DNA of 64,000 nt from Shouchella patagoniensis (GTDB lineage Bacteria; Bacillota; Bacilli; Bacillales; Bacillaceae_D), in the NCBI RefSeq assembly GCF_002019705.1, contig NZ_KV917377.1, positions 4,570,228 through 4,634,227 of the forward strand, given 5' to 3'. Position 1 is the first letter of the stretch, and each line of letters begins with the position of its first letter. Shown here one piece after another: positions 50,857-62,228 of the stretch. A program made the position numbers and the translations under genes. The notes beneath the pieces were generated by a model that did no database searches, had not been told where the DNA came from, and saw nothing but the letters and a program-made list of their open reading frames with translations.

Positions 50857-50886
50857 TAGTATGGCAAATGAAGAGTCCATTATAGC
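50857..50886 (-). promoter_or_regulatory. Sigma-G-like promoter of sspK
   Basis: CATACTA on the minus strand (50863-50857) is perfect; the -35 region (GCTATA at 17 bases, TGCTAT at 18) is poor. Confidence 0.5.
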
Positions 50887-50902
50887 AGGTAAAGAAAACC
50901 AA

Positions 50903-51883
50903 CTACGTGATCACTTTTAATTTTTTTCGCAACGTTTCTTCGCTATAAACCCAACCTGTGTATGAGGTTACAATGTTTAACTCCTGGTCCATCTTAACTA
51001 TTGCAACAAATGGATAGTAGCCGTTGCTACGGTAACGTAAATCAACAAAACGGACTTCATAACCATCCGTATCCGTTGCTTCCATTTCCCAACGGTACGT
51101 TGGAGAAAAAGACAAAAACGCTGATAGGTTTTTATCAGATTTTGCTGCTTGCATAACCGGGTCGTTTGGAATTGGATCAAACGTATAACTTTCAAAAAAG
51201 GTAATGACTTTGTCTTTCGATTGTGCTACATGAAGCATTTCAGGTGTCCGAATAACAAGATGCCATTTGTTCCAACGAAGCGTCGGTGATACAAAAATAT
51301 GAGATGCTGTAGGGTAATACGAACGTGCATGTTTGACTACTTGTTTTTTTTGTCCAATTCTCCATATATAATACAGGATTAATCCGACGTAAATGACGAT
51401 GTAAGTCGGTCCAGGTGGAACTCCGGCTAGCCAGAGAAGAATCCCTGCTGCATGAGATCCGAATATAATTGGGTCAAAGATATTAATGACACCAAGCGCA
51501 ATCCAACGATTAGACGCTGGTCGAAGCGCTTGTGTTCCGTAAGCATTAAATATGTCTACAAACACGTGGAGAAAAACGGATATAGCTGCCCATAATAATA
51601 GTGTTGGCCAGTATGCATTTTGAAAAAACAACAACATACCCCCAGAGACCACGAAAGGCCAGAGCATCATAGCAGGGAGTGAATGCGTGATTCCTCTGTG
51701 ATGACGAATGTATACAGCGTTGTTTCTCAATTTTAAGACCGTATCAAAATCGGGAGCATTGGAAGCAACTAACGTCGTTGCGAGTACAGCACTTTGCATA
51801 TACGGTGAACTCGCAACGTGAGGATCAAGCGTCGCAAGCCCAGCAAGGCCAACACCCATAACGATATGAGTGGATGTATCCAT
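50903..51883 (-). CDS. yfhP: YfhP-type membrane-bound metal-dependent hydrolase (DUF457)
   Basis: 326 residues. DUF457/LexA-binding-like membrane hydrolase with His-rich N-terminal helix (MDTSTHIVMGVGLAGLA), DFDTVLKLRNNAVYIRHHRGITHSLP metal-site region (given by position about 50-75), several membrane helices, and a soluble C-terminal part. GGAGG lies 11 bases before ATG 51883. Divergent from mutY as in B. subtilis. Confidence 0.85.
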   Translation of the reverse strand: MDTSTHIVMGVGLAGLATLDPHVASSPYMQSAVLATTLVASNAPDFDTVLKLRNNAVYIRHHRGITHSLPAMMLWPFVVSGGMLLFFQNAYWPTLLLWAAISVFLHVFVDIFNAYGTQALRPASNRWIALGVINIFDPIIFGSHAAGILLWLAGVPPGPTYIVIYVGLILYYIWRIGQKKQVVKHARSYYPTASHIFVSPTLRWNKWHLVIRTPEMLHVAQSKDKVITFFESYTFDPIPNDPVMQAAKSDKNLSAFLSFSPTYRWEMEATDTDGYEVRFVDLRYRSNGYYPFVAIVKMDQELNIVTSYTGWVYSEETLRKKLKVIT

Positions 51884-52041
51884 GAACGAACATCCTCCTT
51901 TTGCAATAACTCTCATTGACTCATTTTTTTAGCTGTAACTAAAAGTAAGATATGCTATAGTTATACCCGTCACAAAACAAACTAAGCATTCCTACATGAT
52001 GAACGTCTATGTAGGGCAAGTCAAGGTTAGCGGGTGAGCAT

Positions 52042-53124
52042 ATGTTAGAAGTCAATGAAGTTGTATTTGCTTCTTTTCAAAAAAATTTAGTGAGTTGGTA
52101 TGAAACACATAAAAGAGAGTTACCATGGCGTAAATCGCAGGAGCCTTACAGGGTCTGGGTATCCGAGATTATGTTGCAACAAACTCGTGTGGATACAGTC
52201 ATTCCATACTATGAACGATTTATGCGTGTGTTCCCAGAAATGGAGGATCTTGCTTATGCAAAAGAGGAAGATCTTCTTAAAGTGTGGGAGGGCCTTGGTT
52301 ACTATTCGCGTGTAAGAAATTTACAAACAGCGGTCAAAGAAGTCGTTGAAAACTACGGCGGCGTGGTCCCAGATAATCGCAAAGAAATAGAAGGATTAAA
52401 AGGGGTCGGACCTTATACAGCGGGGGCAATCTTAAGTATCGCCTACAATAAAGCAGAACCAGCTGTAGATGGTAATGTGATGAGAGTGCTCTCGCGCGTT
52501 TTCTGTATGGAAAATGATATCGCTAAACCACAAACGAGAAAGAAGCACGAAGTCATCCTTTATGATCTTATTGATAAATACAATCCTTCTAGTTTTAATC
52601 AAGGACTAATGGAGCTTGGTGCACTCGTCTGTACGCCTACGTCTCCTGGTTGTTTATTATGCCCTGTGAGAGAACAATGTATGGCTTATGATCAAGGTAA
52701 ACAACATGAATTACCGGTTAAGTCGAAAAAAAAGAAAGCTAGATCAGTGAAAATTGATGCATTCTTATTGACGGATAACAAAGGGCGCGTACTTATTGAA
52801 AAACGTCCCGAGAAAGGGTTACTTGCGGGACTTTGGCAACTACCGATGCTTGAAAAAACGTCTGATTCATTCGGGATGCAAGATGACTGGTTTAAGTCGA
52901 ATTTAGAGAATATGAAGCCGGTAAAGACAACATTCCAAGTAAAACATGTTTTTAGTCATTTGATTTGGGAAATAGACCTTTACACTGGACAAGTAGTGTT
53001 AGATCAATTAGATCAAGTTCCAAATACGTGTAAGTTTGTGACAAAAAAGCAGTTAGAGGAATATGCTTTTCCTGTATCGCAGCAAAAACTGCTTACATAT
53101 AGTTTAGAGGAGGACTTGCTATGA
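52042..53124 (+). CDS. mutY: A/G-specific adenine glycosylase
   Basis: Removes adenine mispaired with 8-oxoguanine. 360 residues. HhH-GPD domain: IMLQQTRVDTVIPYY (catalytic Glu in the preceding VSEIMLQ), LKGVGPYTAGAI hairpin, catalytic Asp in PAVDGNVMRV; [4Fe-4S] loop C-x6-C-x2-C-x5-C (VCTPTSPGCLLCPVREQC); C-terminal NUDIX-like domain recognises 8-oxoG. Weak ribosome site before ATG 52042. Overlaps the next gene by 4 bases. Confidence 0.95.
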   Translation: MLEVNEVVFASFQKNLVSWYETHKRELPWRKSQEPYRVWVSEIMLQQTRVDTVIPYYERFMRVFPEMEDLAYAKEEDLLKVWEGLGYYSRVRNLQTAVKEVVENYGGVVPDNRKEIEGLKGVGPYTAGAILSIAYNKAEPAVDGNVMRVLSRVFCMENDIAKPQTRKKHEVILYDLIDKYNPSSFNQGLMELGALVCTPTSPGCLLCPVREQCMAYDQGKQHELPVKSKKKKARSVKIDAFLLTDNKGRVLIEKRPEKGLLAGLWQLPMLEKTSDSFGMQDDWFKSNLENMKPVKTTFQVKHVFSHLIWEIDLYTGQVVLDQLDQVPNTCKFVTKKQLEEYAFPVSQQKLLTYSLEEDLL

Positions 53125-53864
53125 ATTTGGATTTGCAAGGGAAGTCAGTATTGATAACGGGCGGGACAAAAGGGATCGGCAAAGAAATTGCCCGTGCTTT
53201 TTTGCGTGAAGAGGCAAAAGTTATCGTTTGTGCGAGGTCAATACCTTCTAATTGGGAAGAAGATATTCCTGTTATTACAGGTGACGTAACGAATTGTGAA
53301 GAGAGAAAACGAATTTATGCTGAAGCAACCGCAGAAGTTGGACCAATTGATGTATTAATTAATAATGCTGGCGGAAGTAACGGTGGATTCATTGACGAAA
53401 CAGAGATGGAAGAGTTTTATTATGCGTTTGAATTAAATTATTTCTCGGCTGTCCATTTTGCGAAACTTGTATTGCCGGCAATGAAAGCTGAGAAGGCAGG
53501 GTCAATCATTAATATTTCATCCATCTATGGACGTGAATCAGGTGGGAAGGCTACTTATAACAACGCTAAAGCAGCAATGATTAGTTTCACGAAAGCACTT
53601 GCAGATGAAGTGGCTCAAGATGGGATTCGTGTAAATAGTGTGGCGCCAGGAGCTGTTTTGCATCCGACTGGAAATTGGCAAAAACGTTTGGAGAAAGACC
53701 CAGAAGGGATAGAAGCTTTTGTTACAAGGGAAATTCCTGCTGGGCGTTTTGGTTCTCCGGAAGAGATAGCGGATGTAGTTGTCTTTCTTGCTTCATCAAA
53801 AGCAAATTGGGTAACTGGTGCCTCGTTACAAGTAGATGGGGGCCAATCAAAAGCAAACTTCTAG
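53121..53864 (+). CDS. Short-chain dehydrogenase/reductase
   Basis: 247-residue classical SDR: TGGTKGIGKEIA cofactor loop, NNAGG, catalytic Ser (ISSIYG) and Tyr-x-x-x-Lys as YNNAK, VNSVAPG, C-terminal VTGASLQVDGG. Substrate unknown; resembles 3-oxoacyl-ACP reductases. ATGA overlap couples it to mutY. B. subtilis has no SDR at this position, so it is an addition to the conserved block. Confidence 0.88.
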   Translation: MNLDLQGKSVLITGGTKGIGKEIARAFLREEAKVIVCARSIPSNWEEDIPVITGDVTNCEERKRIYAEATAEVGPIDVLINNAGGSNGGFIDETEMEEFYYAFELNYFSAVHFAKLVLPAMKAEKAGSIINISSIYGRESGGKATYNNAKAAMISFTKALADEVAQDGIRVNSVAPGAVLHPTGNWQKRLEKDPEGIEAFVTREIPAGRFGSPEEIADVVVFLASSKANWVTGASLQVDGGQSKANF

Positions 53865-53907
53865 CAAGAGTTTATTTATCTTCTGTACCGAATTAGGTAA
53901 AATTATT

Positions 53908-53938
53908 AAAAAAAGGTTGCCATTGGCAACCTTTTTTT
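53908..53938. terminator. Bidirectional terminator
   Basis: AAAAAGGTTGCC with GGCAACCTTTTTTT and a 3-nt loop. Confidence 0.9.
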
Positions 53939-54293
53939 ATAAGCCTGGTTCGTTGTCGTCCTCGTTTTGTAAGTGAATTTCTTTAATAATTGCTTTTGTT
54001 TCCGGTGTACCAAGTTGATAAATTTTATCAAAAATATCATTCATTCCTGTTTGGTATTCATCTTTATCAGCATCAGCGGAAAGGTCATCAAAATGTTTAA
54101 AAGAAAATAAGTTGCCAAGCTCTACGTCATGTGTATGAACTTTGTGAATAAAGGATTCTAACTCTTTTTTTTCTGTTTCAGTTGCAGAGATTTCATATTC
54201 AATTAATTGTCCGTCATCTACACGAACATTGCTAATGGTATCCATACTTATTGGATTAAGGTTAACGTAATATAGTTGCTTTTCCTCGCCCAT
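53937..54293 (-). CDS. Hypothetical protein (118 aa)
   Basis: Acidic soluble protein (YYVNLNPISMDTISNVRVDD..., ETEKKELESFIHKVHTHDVE). Not recognised. It starts 13 bases after yfhS on the same strand, with AAAGGAGACTG as ribosome site, so the two are an operon. Confidence 0.65.
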   Translation of the reverse strand: MGEEKQLYYVNLNPISMDTISNVRVDDGQLIEYEISATETEKKELESFIHKVHTHDVELGNLFSFKHFDDLSADADKDEYQTGMNDIFDKIYQLGTPETKAIIKEIHLQNEDDNEPGL

Positions 54294-54306
54294 CTTACAG
54301 TCTCCT

Positions 54307-55383
<1,077 letters not shown>

Positions 55384-55395
55384 GATAAAAAAAAG

Positions 55396-55426
55396 TGCAT
55401 AGAAAAATCCTCTACGGGACAAGTTA
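55396..55426 (+). promoter_or_regulatory. Possible sigma-G promoter of the gamma-SASP gene
   Basis: TGCATA (55396-55401) is a perfect -35; 18 bases later CAAGTTA matches the -10 at only 4 of 7. Confidence 0.4.
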
Positions 55427-55447
55427 TATATCGTGGAGGTGATAACC

Positions 55448-55600
55448 ATGAATAAGGAATCAAAAACAAACAAAAACCAAGTGAAGAAGCAAAACCAAGC
55501 TTCTGAACAAGGGTACAATGCTGAATTTGCTAGCGAAACTGATGTACAAGAAGTGAAGCAACAAAACGCAAAATCAGCTCAGAAAAAGAACCAACAATAA
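55448..55600 (+). CDS. sspE: Gamma-type small acid-soluble spore protein
   Basis: 50 residues with the gamma-SASP repeat core (NAEFASETDVQEVKQQN) and Gln/Asn/Lys-rich flanks. Only one full repeat is present, against two in B. subtilis SspE. It is an amino-acid store in the spore core. GGAGGTGAT precedes ATG 55448. Lies right after fabL as expected. Confidence 0.92.
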   Translation: MNKESKTNKNQVKKQNQASEQGYNAEFASETDVQEVKQQNAKSAQKKNQQ

Positions 55601-55628
55601 TACGCTTAAACGCGAGCGCTTTGGCGCG

Positions 55629-55670
55629 AAAAGACACCCTTTGCCTACCGGCTAAAGGGTGTCTTTTTTT
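55629..55670 (+). terminator. Terminator after sspE
   Basis: AAAAGACACCCTTT (55629-55642) with AAAGGGTGTCTTTT (55654-55667), T-run. Confidence 0.93.
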
Positions 55671-55804
55671 GTCAAAGCGCTGTTGTTTTTGTTATAGAGA
55701 TGTGTTTACGTTTTAAATACGTGATGAACCTTGTATAATAGAACTGTACATTAAAAATGTTGGAAGAGTTTGTTTTGATTAAGGAACATGGAAAGGAGGC
55801 TGCT

Positions 55805-56332
55805 ATGAGCTTTCCAAAGGAAGGCAGCACAATCCAGATACAAAGTTATAAGCATAATGGGACGCTTCACCGGATTTGGGAAGACACCACAATCTTAAAA
55901 GGAACATCCAAAATAGTAGTAGCCGGAAATGATCGGATTATTGTTCGTGAATCCGATGGCAGAAATTGGCGTACAAGAGAACCTGCGATTTGTTATTTTG
56001 ATGCTGATCAGTGGTTTAATACAATTGGAATGATTCGTGCTGATGGGATATACTACTACTGCAATATTGGTACACCTTTTACGTGGGATGAAGAAGCTCT
56101 CAAGTATATTGATTATGACCTTGATATTAAAGTTTATCCGGATATGACGATGAAGCTGCTTGATGAAGATGAGTATGAATTGCATAGTAAAATTATGCAT
56201 TATCCACCAGAGCTAGACGGCATTTTAAAGAAAAGCGTTGAAGAGCTCAAATCCTGGATTCATCAAAGGAAAGGCCCGTTCGCGCCTCAGTTTGTCGAGA
56301 ACTGGTATGAACGATATTTGCAATATCGCTAA
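55805..56332 (+). CDS. ygaC: DUF402 nucleoside tri-/diphosphate phosphatase (YgaC)
   Basis: 175 residues. DUF402 barrel with conserved [27 protein letters not shown] and [10 protein letters not shown] carrying the metal-binding Asp/Glu residues. Relatives (S. aureus SA1684) hydrolyse NTPs and NDPs. ATG 55805 is set by AAAGGAGG; the frame is open back to 55757. Followed by an internal terminator, then ygaD. Confidence 0.88.
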   Translation: MSFPKEGSTIQIQSYKHNGTLHRIWEDTTILKGTSKIVVAGNDRIIVRESDGRNWRTREPAICYFDADQWFNTIGMIRADGIYYYCNIGTPFTWDEEALKYIDYDLDIKVYPDMTMKLLDEDEYELHSKIMHYPPELDGILKKSVEELKSWIHQRKGPFAPQFVENWYERYLQYR

Positions 56333-56334
56333 AA

Positions 56335-56365
56335 GTGAGCTTGTTTTCCACAAGCTTGCTTTTTG
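56335..56365 (+). terminator. Terminator between ygaC and ygaD
   Basis: GTGAGCTTGT (56335-56344) with ACAAGCTTGC (56350-56359), five T. Read-through would feed ygaD. Confidence 0.75.
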
Positions 56366-56384
56366 CTTAGAAGAAGGGGTTCTA

Positions 56385-58124
56385 TTGAAGACAATTAGAA
56401 GGTATATGGTATTCGTAAAACCATATCGAAAAGAAATTATTGGAACGATTTTAATTGGAATGTTGAAATTTGGTATTCCACTGTTGTTCCCATTAGCCAT
56501 GATGTATATTATTGATGATATTTTGCTTAATGATGCCATGGCAATGGACGAGCAGTATTCACAATTGTATTGGATAATTGGTGGCATGGCGTTGCTTTTC
56601 ATCGTCTTACGTCCGCCGATTGAATATTACCGGCAATACTTTGCTCAATGGATAGGCAATAAAGTATTGTTTGATATTCGTGATCACTTATTTACACATA
56701 TTCAAAAATTAAGTCTGCGTTTTTACTCCAATCGTAAAGTTGGAGAAATTATTTCTCGTGTAATTCATGATGTGGAACAAACTAAAAACTTTGTTATTAC
56801 GGGTTTAATGAATGTATGGCTTGATTTTGCTACAATTATTATTGCAATCATTATTATGTTGAATTTGAATGTGTGGTTAACACTTGTAGCCATTTCCATG
56901 TTTCCTTTTTATGGTTTTTCGATTAAATATTTTTATCAACAATTGCGTAATTTAACCCGAGTCCGCTCTCAGGCGCTTGCTGATGTACAAGGTCACTTAC
57001 ATGAACGTGTTCAAGGGATGAATGTTATCCGTAGTTTTGCGAATGAGGATTATGAGCAAGAGCAGTTCGCGAGTAGAAACCGTACTTTTCTATCGAAGGC
57101 GCTGGATCATACGAAGTGGAATGCAAAAACATTTGCAGTTGTGAATACAGTTACGGATATTGCTCCTTTGTTAGTTTTGTTCGTTTCAGCTATTTTTGTC
57201 TTGCAAAACAATTTGGAAATAGGGGTTATGAGTGCTTTTGTTCTTTATATGGAGCGTCTTTACGGGCCATTACGTCGTCTAGTTAATTCATCGACTACCT
57301 TAACCCAATCAATTGCCTCGATGGATCGTGTGTTTGAATTTATCGATGAAAAGTATGATATTACCGATAAGGAAGGCGCGCAAGAGGTGAAACATGTTGA
57401 TGGAAAGATGACTTTTGATTGCGTCTCATTCTCTTATGGAGCAAATCAACCAATATTAGAAGATATTCGGCTTGATATACCGGCTGGACAAACAGTTGCG
57501 TTAGTCGGGATGAGTGGTGGTGGTAAAAGCACACTCGTTAGTTTAATCCCCCGTTTCTATGATGTAACGGGTGGACGTATATTGCTTGATGGAAAAGATA
57601 TACGAGATCTAAATGTAAGGAGTTTACGAGACAAGATTGGAATGGTGTTACAGGATAATATCCTCTTTAGTGATAGTGTGAAGATGAATATAAAAATTGG
57701 TAATCCTAACGCTACCGATGAAGAAGTAATTGAGGCAGCGCAAGCGGCCAATGCCCATGATTTTATTTTAAACCTTGAACATGGATATGATACTGAAGTG
57801 GGAGAGAGGGGAGTTAAGCTCTCTGGAGGTCAAAAACAACGAATCGCGATTGCACGTGTATTCTTGAAAAACCCACCTGTTCTTGTTTTTGATGAAGCAA
57901 CTTCAGCACTTGATTTAGAAAGTGAACATTTCATTCAGGAAGCGTTGGAAAAGTTAGCTCACAATCGGACAACATTTATTGTTGCACATCGATTATCGAC
58001 GATAACAAATGCCGACAATATTGTTGTGATTGAAGAAGGTCGTGTTAAAGAACAAGGGACTCATGAGGAATTAATGAAGAAAAAAGGCGCTTATTATAAA
58101 TTATACAGTGTCCAAGAAGTATAA
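56385..58124 (+). CDS. ygaD: ABC exporter half-transporter (YgaD)
   Basis: 579-residue type IV (B-family) half exporter that works as a dimer. Six membrane helices (1-310), then ATPase: Walker [10 protein letters not shown], signature KLSGGQKQR, Walker [14 protein letters not shown]-loop [10 protein letters not shown] 56385 lies 6 bases after AGAAGGGG; the frame is open back into ygaC but without a site. Substrate unknown (lipid or multidrug type). Confidence 0.9.
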   Translation: MKTIRRYMVFVKPYRKEIIGTILIGMLKFGIPLLFPLAMMYIIDDILLNDAMAMDEQYSQLYWIIGGMALLFIVLRPPIEYYRQYFAQWIGNKVLFDIRDHLFTHIQKLSLRFYSNRKVGEIISRVIHDVEQTKNFVITGLMNVWLDFATIIIAIIIMLNLNVWLTLVAISMFPFYGFSIKYFYQQLRNLTRVRSQALADVQGHLHERVQGMNVIRSFANEDYEQEQFASRNRTFLSKALDHTKWNAKTFAVVNTVTDIAPLLVLFVSAIFVLQNNLEIGVMSAFVLYMERLYGPLRRLVNSSTTLTQSIASMDRVFEFIDEKYDITDKEGAQEVKHVDGKMTFDCVSFSYGANQPILEDIRLDIPAGQTVALVGMSGGGKSTLVSLIPRFYDVTGGRILLDGKDIRDLNVRSLRDKIGMVLQDNILFSDSVKMNIKIGNPNATDEEVIEAAQAANAHDFILNLEHGYDTEVGERGVKLSGGQKQRIAIARVFLKNPPVLVFDEATSALDLESEHFIQEALEKLAHNRTTFIVAHRLSTITNADNIVVIEEGRVKEQGTHEELMKKKGAYYKLYSVQEV

Positions 58125-58126
58125 AT

Positions 58127-58162
58127 AAAAGCGAGAACGCATTCGTGCGTTCTCGCTTTTTT
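58127..58162. terminator. Bidirectional terminator
   Basis: AAAAGCGAGAACGCA with its complement, TTCG-type loop, T-run; between ygaD and ygaE. Confidence 0.93.
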
Positions 58163-59222
58163 ATGCTAACTCTTCTTCGGGCGCATGTGTTTGATGGTTC
58201 TCAACAAGTGTATCTAAATGCTCGAGTTCTTGCTGATATTCAATAATAGCAGAAATTGCTGGAAGGAAGGCATGCCATTGTGATAAATCAAACTCTTCTT
58301 CCTCATAAAGCGTTACGAACAGGTTAGTCATTGATGACTGCCCTTCTTCAATCTCTGTCATATATTCGTCTGGTGCATGGGTGTTGACCTTGCCGTTATA
58401 ACGCAGGATAATGCGGTGATGGTAATCAGTTAATGATGTTATTTGCTCCTCTATCCGTTTCTGAACTCGGTTAGGAAGAGTCAAATAATCTTCTGACCGA
58501 CGATCAATCATTTCAAGAGCATTATATGCTTTCTCGCTCGTTACAATCATTTGCCTAAAAACAACCACTTTACGTCTTTGGCTAAATGTTTTGGCTCTGA
58601 AGTAGTTTCGCTCTTCTCGAAATAAAGTAAATAAGTCATTTGCTTTATCTAAGTTATCGCGTTGATTCCGTATATCTTCACGCAGAGCGATGGTATCGGC
58701 ATCGTGCCGAGCTACTAAGTTGAGCCATTCAAGCAATGAGTCTGTAGATTGAGAGAGCTTGTCATATACTTTTTTCTCATAACGTGGTGGTATGAAGGCT
58801 AAATTCACTAAAAAAGCAGAGACGATTCCAATTAAGACAAGAAGAAAACGTTCTGAAGCGAATTGTAGAAAGTTGTCGGCTGGGCTCTCCATAATGATGA
58901 TGATCGTAACAATCGCCGTGGGAATAATGGCTGATTCTAATTTAAGTTTAATAAAAATCGCAATCGATAACATAACTACAACACCCACTACAAAGGGCTC
59001 ATGACCAAATGTCATGACAAAAAGAACGCCAATAACCGCACCGATTAAATTTGCTTGAACTTGATGACTAAACGTTCGAACCGTTCTGAAAAGCGAGGGT
59101 TGTATCGCGAACGATGCAGCAATTGCTGCAAAGGTAGGTGGATTGAATTCTAGCCAATTGGCTAGGTAAAGAGCAAGCACAATGGCAAGCCCTGTCTTTA
59201 ATATCCTAGCTCCAAGTCTCAT
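58161..59222 (-). CDS. ygaE: FUSC/aromatic acid exporter-like membrane protein (YgaE)
   Basis: 353 residues. Six or so N-terminal membrane helices (RLGARILKTGLAIVLALYLA ... FLVNLAFIPP), then a long cytoplasmic helical domain. The ArAE_1/DUF939 type. Start MRLGARILK at 59222 with AAAGGA 11 bases upstream. Transport function inferred only. Confidence 0.85.
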   Translation of the reverse strand: MRLGARILKTGLAIVLALYLANWLEFNPPTFAAIAASFAIQPSLFRTVRTFSHQVQANLIGAVIGVLFVMTFGHEPFVVGVVVMLSIAIFIKLKLESAIIPTAIVTIIIIMESPADNFLQFASERFLLVLIGIVSAFLVNLAFIPPRYEKKVYDKLSQSTDSLLEWLNLVARHDADTIALREDIRNQRDNLDKANDLFTLFREERNYFRAKTFSQRRKVVVFRQMIVTSEKAYNALEMIDRRSEDYLTLPNRVQKRIEEQITSLTDYHHRIILRYNGKVNTHAPDEYMTEIEEGQSSMTNLFVTLYEEEEFDLSQWHAFLPAISAIIEYQQELEHLDTLVENHQTHAPEEELA

Positions 59223-59314
59223 GTAACAATTGGTCCTTTCTAAGAGGAGGTCTATAATGAGCAAACTCTCAATTCATTCTTCTATTATATGGATGGGATG
59301 GGAAAAGCATTCCG

Positions 59315-60619
59315 TTAAATATAGAACTGGTCTGATACAATCTTAAACGATCGATGCGCTGCTTCGATTGTTTCATCTATATCTTTTTTCGTATGAGCGG
59401 TAGTTAAAAACCAAGCCTCATATTTTGACGGTGCTAAATGGATACCTTCTTCTAACATCGATTTAAAAAAGAGGCTAAATTGCTCACCATTTGTTCGTTT
59501 TGCTCCGTCATAATCTGAAATCCGTTCATCAGAGAAGAATACCGTCAACGCGCCTTTTAGTCGGTTAATTGTAATAGGGACATTCGCTTTTGCGGCGGCC
59601 AAATATAATCCTTCTTCCAATTGTGCACCGAGTTCATCTAGCTTTGCATAAACACTTTGTTCTTTTAAAATTTTTAAGCAAGCGATACCAGAAGTCATTG
59701 AAGCTGGGTTACCTGCCATTGTCCCCGCTTGATATGCAGGACCTAAAGGGGCAACAGTCTCCATAATGTCCATTCTTCCTCCGTACGCCCCAATTGGTAG
59801 TCCACCACCAATGATTTTTCCAAGCGCTGTCATATCTGGTTTAACGTTTAACAAATCTTGGGCGCCGCCATACATGAAGCGAAAAGCAGTAATGACTTCA
59901 TCATAAATAACAAGGGCACCAGCATCGTGGGTTACTTTGTTTACGGCTTCTAAAAAACCTGGCTCTGGTTCGACGATTCCGAAGTTACCTACAATAGGCT
60001 CAACTAATACAGCTGCTGTTTCGTCACCCCAACGAGAAAGGGCTTGTTTAAGTGAATCTATATCATTAAAGGGAACAGTAATAACCTCGCTAGCAGTACT
60101 TGCCGTTACACCCGCTGAATCTGGAGTCCCTAATGTGGAAGGACCAGAACCTGCAGCAACGAGGACGAGATCGGAATGGCCATGGTAGCAGCCAGCGAAT
60201 TTAATGATTTTTTCTTTACCAGTGTATGCTCGAGCGACCCGAATCGTTGTCATAACGGCCTCTGTACCAGAATTAACGAAGCGAACTTTTTCTAATGAAG
60301 GGATCGCTTCTGTTAATGCTTCAGCAAATTCATTCTCTAGTCGGGTAGGTGTCCCGTATAAAACACCTTTTGCGGCTTGGTCCTGTATCGCTTGTGTGAT
60401 AACTGGGTGAGCATGGCCAGTGATGATAGGACCATACGCGGCCAAGTAGTCAATGTATCTATTTCCATCTACATCGAATAAATAAGCACCTTCACCTCTT
60501 TCCATAAAAACAGGCGTGCCGCCGCCAACTCCTTTGTAAGCACGAGAAGGGCTGTTGACCCCGCCAACTATTAAGTTCTTGGCTTCTCTATAGTGTAGTT
60601 CTGATGTTTTGCGATTCAT
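59315..60619 (-). CDS. gsaB: Glutamate-1-semialdehyde 2,1-aminomutase
   Basis: PLP enzyme making 5-aminolevulinate for heme synthesis; this is the second paralogue (GsaB/HemL2), away from hem genes and next to ygaE and bcp as in B. subtilis. 434 residues; PLP Lys in [51 protein letters not shown], and [10 protein letters not shown]. Confidence 0.93.
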   Translation of the reverse strand: MNRKTSELHYREAKNLIVGGVNSPSRAYKGVGGGTPVFMERGEGAYLFDVDGNRYIDYLAAYGPIITGHAHPVITQAIQDQAAKGVLYGTPTRLENEFAEALTEAIPSLEKVRFVNSGTEAVMTTIRVARAYTGKEKIIKFAGCYHGHSDLVLVAAGSGPSTLGTPDSAGVTASTASEVITVPFNDIDSLKQALSRWGDETAAVLVEPIVGNFGIVEPEPGFLEAVNKVTHDAGALVIYDEVITAFRFMYGGAQDLLNVKPDMTALGKIIGGGLPIGAYGGRMDIMETVAPLGPAYQAGTMAGNPASMTSGIACLKILKEQSVYAKLDELGAQLEEGLYLAAAKANVPITINRLKGALTVFFSDERISDYDGAKRTNGEQFSLFFKSMLEEGIHLAPSKYEAWFLTTAHTKKDIDETIEAAHRSFKIVSDQFYI

Positions 60620-60785
60620 AACAACCTCCGTTTAATATAAACGATCTTTTCCTATCCAATAATAGCATATGTGAATGATCAAGTCAGAAGAAAACAAGCT
60701 AAGTTTGCTCTTAACCTCTTCGCGTTGAAGATTTAGAGTAATTGGGATATTCTTAGGAAGAGATATTTATAAAGGGGCGAATAAG

Positions 60786-61256
60786 ATGAATCTAGTAGGA
60801 AAGCAAGCACCTGATTTTACCTTGCCAGCAAATGGAGGAAAAGAAATCACTTTATCAAACTTTAGGGGATCATACATTGTGCTATATTTTTACCCGAAGG
60901 ATATGACGCCAGGTTGCACAACAGAGGCTTGTGACTTTAGAGATCAAACAACGTTGTTTGAAAGAGAAGAAGCAATCGTACTTGGAGTAAGTCCAGATCC
61001 AGCAGATAAGCATGATAAGTTTGTAGAAAAACATCAATTATCTTTTCCTTTAATCGCCGATGAGGAATTAAAGGCGGCAAAAGCATATGATGTTTGGCAA
61101 CTTAAAAAAAACTTTGGAAAAGAGTATATGGGAATTGTGCGTTCAACGTTTGTTATTGATAAAGAGTTTAATGTGATAAAAGAATGGCGAGGCGTTCGTG
61201 TAAAAGATCATGTTGAAGAAGTACTTGGATTTATAAAGGAACATAACAATGGATAA
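60786..61256 (+). CDS. bcp: Thioredoxin-dependent peroxiredoxin Bcp
   Basis: 156-residue AhpC/TSA-family peroxidase. Peroxidatic C44 and resolving C49 in DMTPGCTTEACDF, the atypical two-Cys Bcp pattern. Reduces organic and hydrogen peroxide with thioredoxin. AAGGGG precedes ATG 60786. It overlaps the next gene by 8 bases. Confidence 0.93.
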   Translation: MNLVGKQAPDFTLPANGGKEITLSNFRGSYIVLYFYPKDMTPGCTTEACDFRDQTTLFEREEAIVLGVSPDPADKHDKFVEKHQLSFPLIADEELKAAKAYDVWQLKKNFGKEYMGIVRSTFVIDKEFNVIKEWRGVRVKDHVEEVLGFIKEHNNG

Positions 61257-62211
61257 GTCTTTTAAAGTCGTGTTTGTTGTAAAGCAAACTGAAGAACGAC
61301 AAGCAAGCTTGAAAGCAACGTATTCGAAAGTGGACTTTTCGTTCTTTTCTTCCGTTGCCTTGGCTGAACAAGAGCTTTCTACAGCACATGTGCTAGTTAC
61401 ATTTGGCGAAGATATTGATGAAGACGTTGTAAACAAAGCTGTTCAGTTAAAATGGATTCATGTTTTATCAGCAGGTGTTGAGAAAATGCCACTAGGGCTG
61501 TTAGAAAGGAAAAACGTAGTTGTAACAAATAGTAGGGGAATTCATGCGATACCAATGTCGGAACATGCTCTATGGGCTATGCTCGACTATGTTAAGAATG
61601 CAAGAATGTATAAGAGTGCGCAAAATCGTGGTGAATGGATTCGGAACGTCAAACCTAGGGAGCTGACTGAATCTGTGGTAGTGTTGCTTGGGACTGGCGC
61701 GATTGCAAGCAAAACTGCCGAACGAGCAAAAAGCCTAGGAATGTCCACGGTAGGAGTGAATACGGACGGACGTGCTGTTACTCACTTTGATAAGGTGTAC
61801 CCTCTAAGCGAGTGGTCAAAAGCATTAAGACAAGCAGATTTTCTGATTAATATATTACCATATACGAAGAGAACAGATAGTCTTTTAAATAAAGAAGCTT
61901 TTTCTTTGTTGAAGGAAGGTGCGGTTTTTATTAACCTTGGTCGTGGAAAATCAGTTGTTGAAAAGGATTTACTTAATGAAGTAAAATTAAAGAGAATTAG
62001 TCATGCCTATTTGGATGTATTCTCATCAGAGCCTCTTCCATCTGATTCCCCTTTATGGACTGAGGAAGGAATAACGATCACTCCTCATATATCAGCGTCA
62101 ACTTCTTACTATATGAAAAGGGCACTTCAAATTTTTGAAGAAAATCTAATTGTGTTTATTGATGAAAAGCAAAAGTTCAAGAATCTCGTTCAAATGAATA
62201 AGGGTTATTAA
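61249..62211 (+). CDS. D-isomer-specific 2-hydroxyacid dehydrogenase
   Basis: 320-residue NAD-binding dehydrogenase. Rossmann loop LLGTGAIASKTAERA, catalytic Arg in NLGRGKSVVE, Glu in FSSEPLPSDSP and His in TPHISAS. The group resembles YoaD/GhrB-like members; substrate unknown. Starts inside the end of bcp (8-base overlap), so is translationally coupled to a peroxidase, and is followed 17 bases later by a DarA-like gene. B. subtilis lacks it here. Confidence 0.88.
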   Translation: MDKSFKVVFVVKQTEERQASLKATYSKVDFSFFSSVALAEQELSTAHVLVTFGEDIDEDVVNKAVQLKWIHVLSAGVEKMPLGLLERKNVVVTNSRGIHAIPMSEHALWAMLDYVKNARMYKSAQNRGEWIRNVKPRELTESVVVLLGTGAIASKTAERAKSLGMSTVGVNTDGRAVTHFDKVYPLSEWSKALRQADFLINILPYTKRTDSLLNKEAFSLLKEGAVFINLGRGKSVVEKDLLNEVKLKRISHAYLDVFSSEPLPSDSPLWTEEGITITPHISASTSYYMKRALQIFEENLIVFIDEKQKFKNLVQMNKGY

Positions 62212-62228
62212 AGAGAGGGGGAGAAGCG

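Noticed and set aside
59257..59346. 29-codon plus-strand frame behind AGAGGAGGT between ygaE and gsaB
   Set aside because: Good ribosome site, but the frame runs antisense into the gsaB end, has no terminator or promoter, and its composition is not protein-like.
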